Below are positions 62,407-64,000 of a DNA stretch of 64,000 nt, piece after piece. Source of the stretch: JAZKFT01 sp039925965. GTDB lineage: Bacteria > Bacteroidota > Bacteroidia > Chitinophagales > Chitinophagaceae. Position numbers and translations under genes: made by a program. Below the pieces are notes generated by a model. It was not told where the DNA came from, searched no databases, and saw only the letters and a list, made by a program, of their open reading frames with translations. The stretch lies in assembly GCA_039925965.1 (NCBI GenBank), contig JBDSXW010000004.1:62001-126000 (forward strand), in the 5' to 3' direction. Positions within the stretch are counted from its first letter, which is position 1; every line of letters starts with the position of its first letter.

Positions 62407-62852
62407 TTATAAAGCAATCGGGTCCCTCACTAATTTTCCGTGGAAAGTAAAATAAAGATTTTTTTTCTGCAGGGCCGATTTCTGAACCACCAGCATGAAC
62501 TGTTGGCTATCGGGATCTTCTACCAGGGATACCGCCATACTTTCCCAGTCTTTGTTTTGGCTGTGTGCGATGCCTTCCTGCACTTCGGCTGGTATATCCG
62601 CTCCGGTGATCTCATTTTCTGTCAACTTCCACTCACCCTTAATACTGAATCTGTCTTCATATTTTACATCCTCCATTTTAAAAGAAGCCTGGAAGCCGGT
62701 AAGCTTATCTTTCCAGGTAACATCAAGGGCTTCCGGAAACATTTCTTTGAATGCATTGGTTACGACTGCCGGTATTTTTCTAAGTTGTGTCCGGGTATTG
62801 TTACCCGTAATTCCATCAAAACAATAGTTGCAACCACCATGATCTTCTTCAT
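62407..62852 (-). pseudogene. PepSY-like (beta-lactamase-inhibitor-like) protein, frameshifted near start
   Basis: The body (QLRKIPAVVTNAFKEMFPEA, LDVTWKDKLTGFQASFKMED, GEWKLTENEITGADIPAEVQ) is a PepSY-like DUF2874-type protein, secreted in many Bacteroidota. The natural signal start MKKIMVVATIVLM (ATG at 62852) is in another frame. Joining them needs one extra base near 62813 (ATGG-AATT to ATGGGAATT, giving VLMGITGNN...TQLRK). Span 446 bp is one short of a multiple of three. Without the repair, the body could start only from a TTG at 62856, without a signal. Confidence 0.6.
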
Positions 62853-62897
62853 ACAAACTAATTTTTAGTCAGCGGGATGATGACAAAAACCAGGTCC

Positions 62898-63182
62898 TTA
62901 TTGTGCTTTCGGTACTTGTTGCAAAGCATTAACATTTACCGGTCCATCAGCGCCTAATTGTTCCTGGTAATTACCCGAAGGATGCACCGGCTTATTTCTG
63001 CAAAGGGAATGTATCGTCCACGCACCGCAGCAAGATAAGATGTTCACCACAAGCGAGTAATAATTGGGCACGGACACTGGTGAAATTAGGTTCATTATAA
63101 AGAACATTTCCGTAGGCAACGGTGCTACTTTACATTGTAAGAAGACTTCAAAGGAGGCTAGTGGCGGATACGCATTGAACAT
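62898..63182 (-). CDS. Hypothetical protein, possible remnant
   Basis: 94 codons from ATG 63182. Residues 45-60 are weakly hydrophobic (NYYSLVVNILSCCGAWTIHS); the end NYQEQLGADGPVNVNALQQV is polar. I recognise no family, and no start is clearly preferred (an ATG at residue 26 is possible). Codon pattern is credible, but flanking frames on the other strand are equally long. It may be a remnant. Confidence 0.25.
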   Translation of the reverse strand: MFNAYPPLASFEVFLQCKVAPLPTEMFFIMNLISPVSVPNYYSLVVNILSCCGAWTIHSLCRNKPVHPSGNYQEQLGADGPVNVNALQQVPKAQ

Positions 63183-63322
63183 CTCATTAAATCGTTCTTT
63201 AATATATGATCAAAAGGTGCATGGTTTTGCCAGAAAAAATTTCAACAGCATCTTTGCGCAACTTATTCAATCCCGCAGATAATATATCACCCGTACCCCG
63301 AAGCTTTAAACGGGAATCCCTT

Positions 63323-64000
63323 TTATTTTACCTTAAACAATTCATCCCACCTGGAAGTATACCTGGGGCTATGAAAATTCTGCTGCATCTTCCAGTTTCG
63401 GGTCATGCCGCTGGCGGCAAATTTCAAGATATCATCCCGTTGACTAAAGTTGATATTGTCCATCATATCCATCAGCATACCTTCCCTATTTTTGGTTTCC
63501 GGCACAAATAAATTTCCTTGAACAGAGATGTCCGGAACGATATCGCCCAACATCACGCCAGCCTTTTTGTACAGCCTGCCGCGTTCGTATAAATCTTCGG
63601 CCAACTGAAGGGCCGGTTTAATCAGTTCATTGGTATGCGAGGTGGCTATTTGTAACGTTGTGGAACTGCTGATGACCGGCCCGTGCCTGAAACGGGTTTC
63701 ATACGATTGTTCTTTGGGAACGATAAATACGCTGATCATTTTGGCCGCGCCATGTTGCCGCCGCAGTTTTTCCGCAGCTCTTGAAGTATAGGTCGCAACG
63801 GCTTCCTTAATATCCTTGAGCGCTGTTACCGGCGAGCCAAACATTCTGGTGGTGGCAATCATTTTCTTGGTAACCAGTTCGTCTTCCATTTGGATACTCC
63901 GAATGCCATTCAACTCCCGGATCAGGCGCTCGCCCACCACCCCGCCCATAAAACTTTTAGCCCATCCCTGCGACATTTTGCTAAGATCATAGGCGGTAAC
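63323..64000 (-). CDS. umuC: Y-family DNA polymerase UmuC, C-terminal part, cut by window edge
   Basis: The frame is open from the window edge to 63323 (226 codons visible). VTAYDLSKMSQGWAKSFMGG, VVGERLIRELNG is the helix-hairpin/thumb region. SIQMEDELVTKKMIATTRMF, GSPVTALKDIKEAVATYTSR, AAEKLRRQHGAAKMISVFIV are the little-finger domain. RGRLYKKAGVMLGDIVPD followed by SVQGNLF is the UmuC-specific C-terminal (DUF4113) segment. It is a lesion-bypass polymerase subunit, usually made in the SOS response with UmuD; the partner and SOS box would lie beyond 64000. The stop fits the family length. Confidence 0.88.
   Translation of the reverse strand, partial: VTAYDLSKMSQGWAKSFMGGVVGERLIRELNGIRSIQMEDELVTKKMIATTRMFGSPVTALKDIKEAVATYTSRAAEKLRRQHGAAKMISVFIVPKEQSYETRFRHGPVISSSTTLQIATSHTNELIKPALQLAEDLYERGRLYKKAGVMLGDIVPDISVQGNLFVPETKNREGMLMDMMDNINFSQRDDILKFAASGMTRNWKMQQNFHSPRYTSRWDELFKVK

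Noticed and set aside
1..64000. tRNA, rRNA, riboswitch or replication origin
   Set aside because: I looked in the intergenic regions for tRNA T-loop sequences and common riboswitch cores and saw none; a covariance-model scan would be needed to be sure.

Overview
The window looks like a chromosomal segment of a Bacteroidota bacterium, most likely of the Chitinophagaceae type. The clues are two sensor kinases with multi-bladed periplasmic propeller sensors, a type IX secretion C-terminal sorting domain, Bacteroidota-style promoters (TTTG / about 19 nt / TAnnTTTG), many secreted 'QNVGIG...TP' surface proteins, and housekeeping genes (tgt next to an LptF/LptG permease, rsmG) of that phylum. No rRNA, tRNA, transposase or CRISPR array is visible.

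Layout. 1-10.9 kb is an accessory zone: a J-domain gene cut by the window edge, one intact toxin-antitoxin pair and at least three damaged or hybrid relatives, and a dense mosaic of short palindromic repeats around a 1311-residue secreted VCBS/IPT protein. 11-14.5 kb holds a two-gene secreted module (helix-like protein plus a protein of tandem 'EYFIDTDPGFG' repeats). 15-23.2 kb is an operon of five tail-fibre-like surface proteins (YadA-like 14-residue head repeats, peptidase S74-type ends), one of them frameshifted, preceded by two decayed relatives and then by a NarL-type response regulator and its propeller sensor kinase (23.3-27 kb). 27-35 kb is mixed: a serine hydrolase, HNH, OmpA, YARHG and DUF2306 genes interleaved with pseudogenes (TPR, alpha/beta hydrolase, PQQ-like fragment). 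35.4-38 kb carries the LptF/G-type permease and tgt. 38-49.2 kb is a one-direction block of secreted proteins, including a metzincin-like protease, a second copy of the helix/EYFIDTDPGFG module with a T9SS signal, OmpA-type proteins and small paralogous exported proteins. 49.4-53.4 kb is a LytTR/LytS-type two-component pair. 53.5-60.3 kb has a glycosyltransferase, rsmG, a putative propeller-like protein and an outer-membrane barrel protein. 60.4-64 kb has an M1 peptidase and a PepSY-like gene, both broken by single-base deletions, and the end of umuC.

How it fits together. Most of the window codes for envelope or secreted proteins plus two sensory systems placed beside the surface-protein blocks. 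The most interesting points are: (1) antitoxins that share near-identical N-terminal halves but carry different C-terminal halves matched to different toxins; (2) a conserved upstream element 44-47 nt before three tail-fibre-like start codons, beside a two-component system; (3) a repeat hairpin that keeps its pairing while its sequence changes; (4) a metzincin-like secreted protease of unrecognised family; (5) the duplicated two-gene secreted module. The many frame disruptions could be real decay or, for the single-base ones, assembly errors. All assignments come from reading the sequence; no database search was run.
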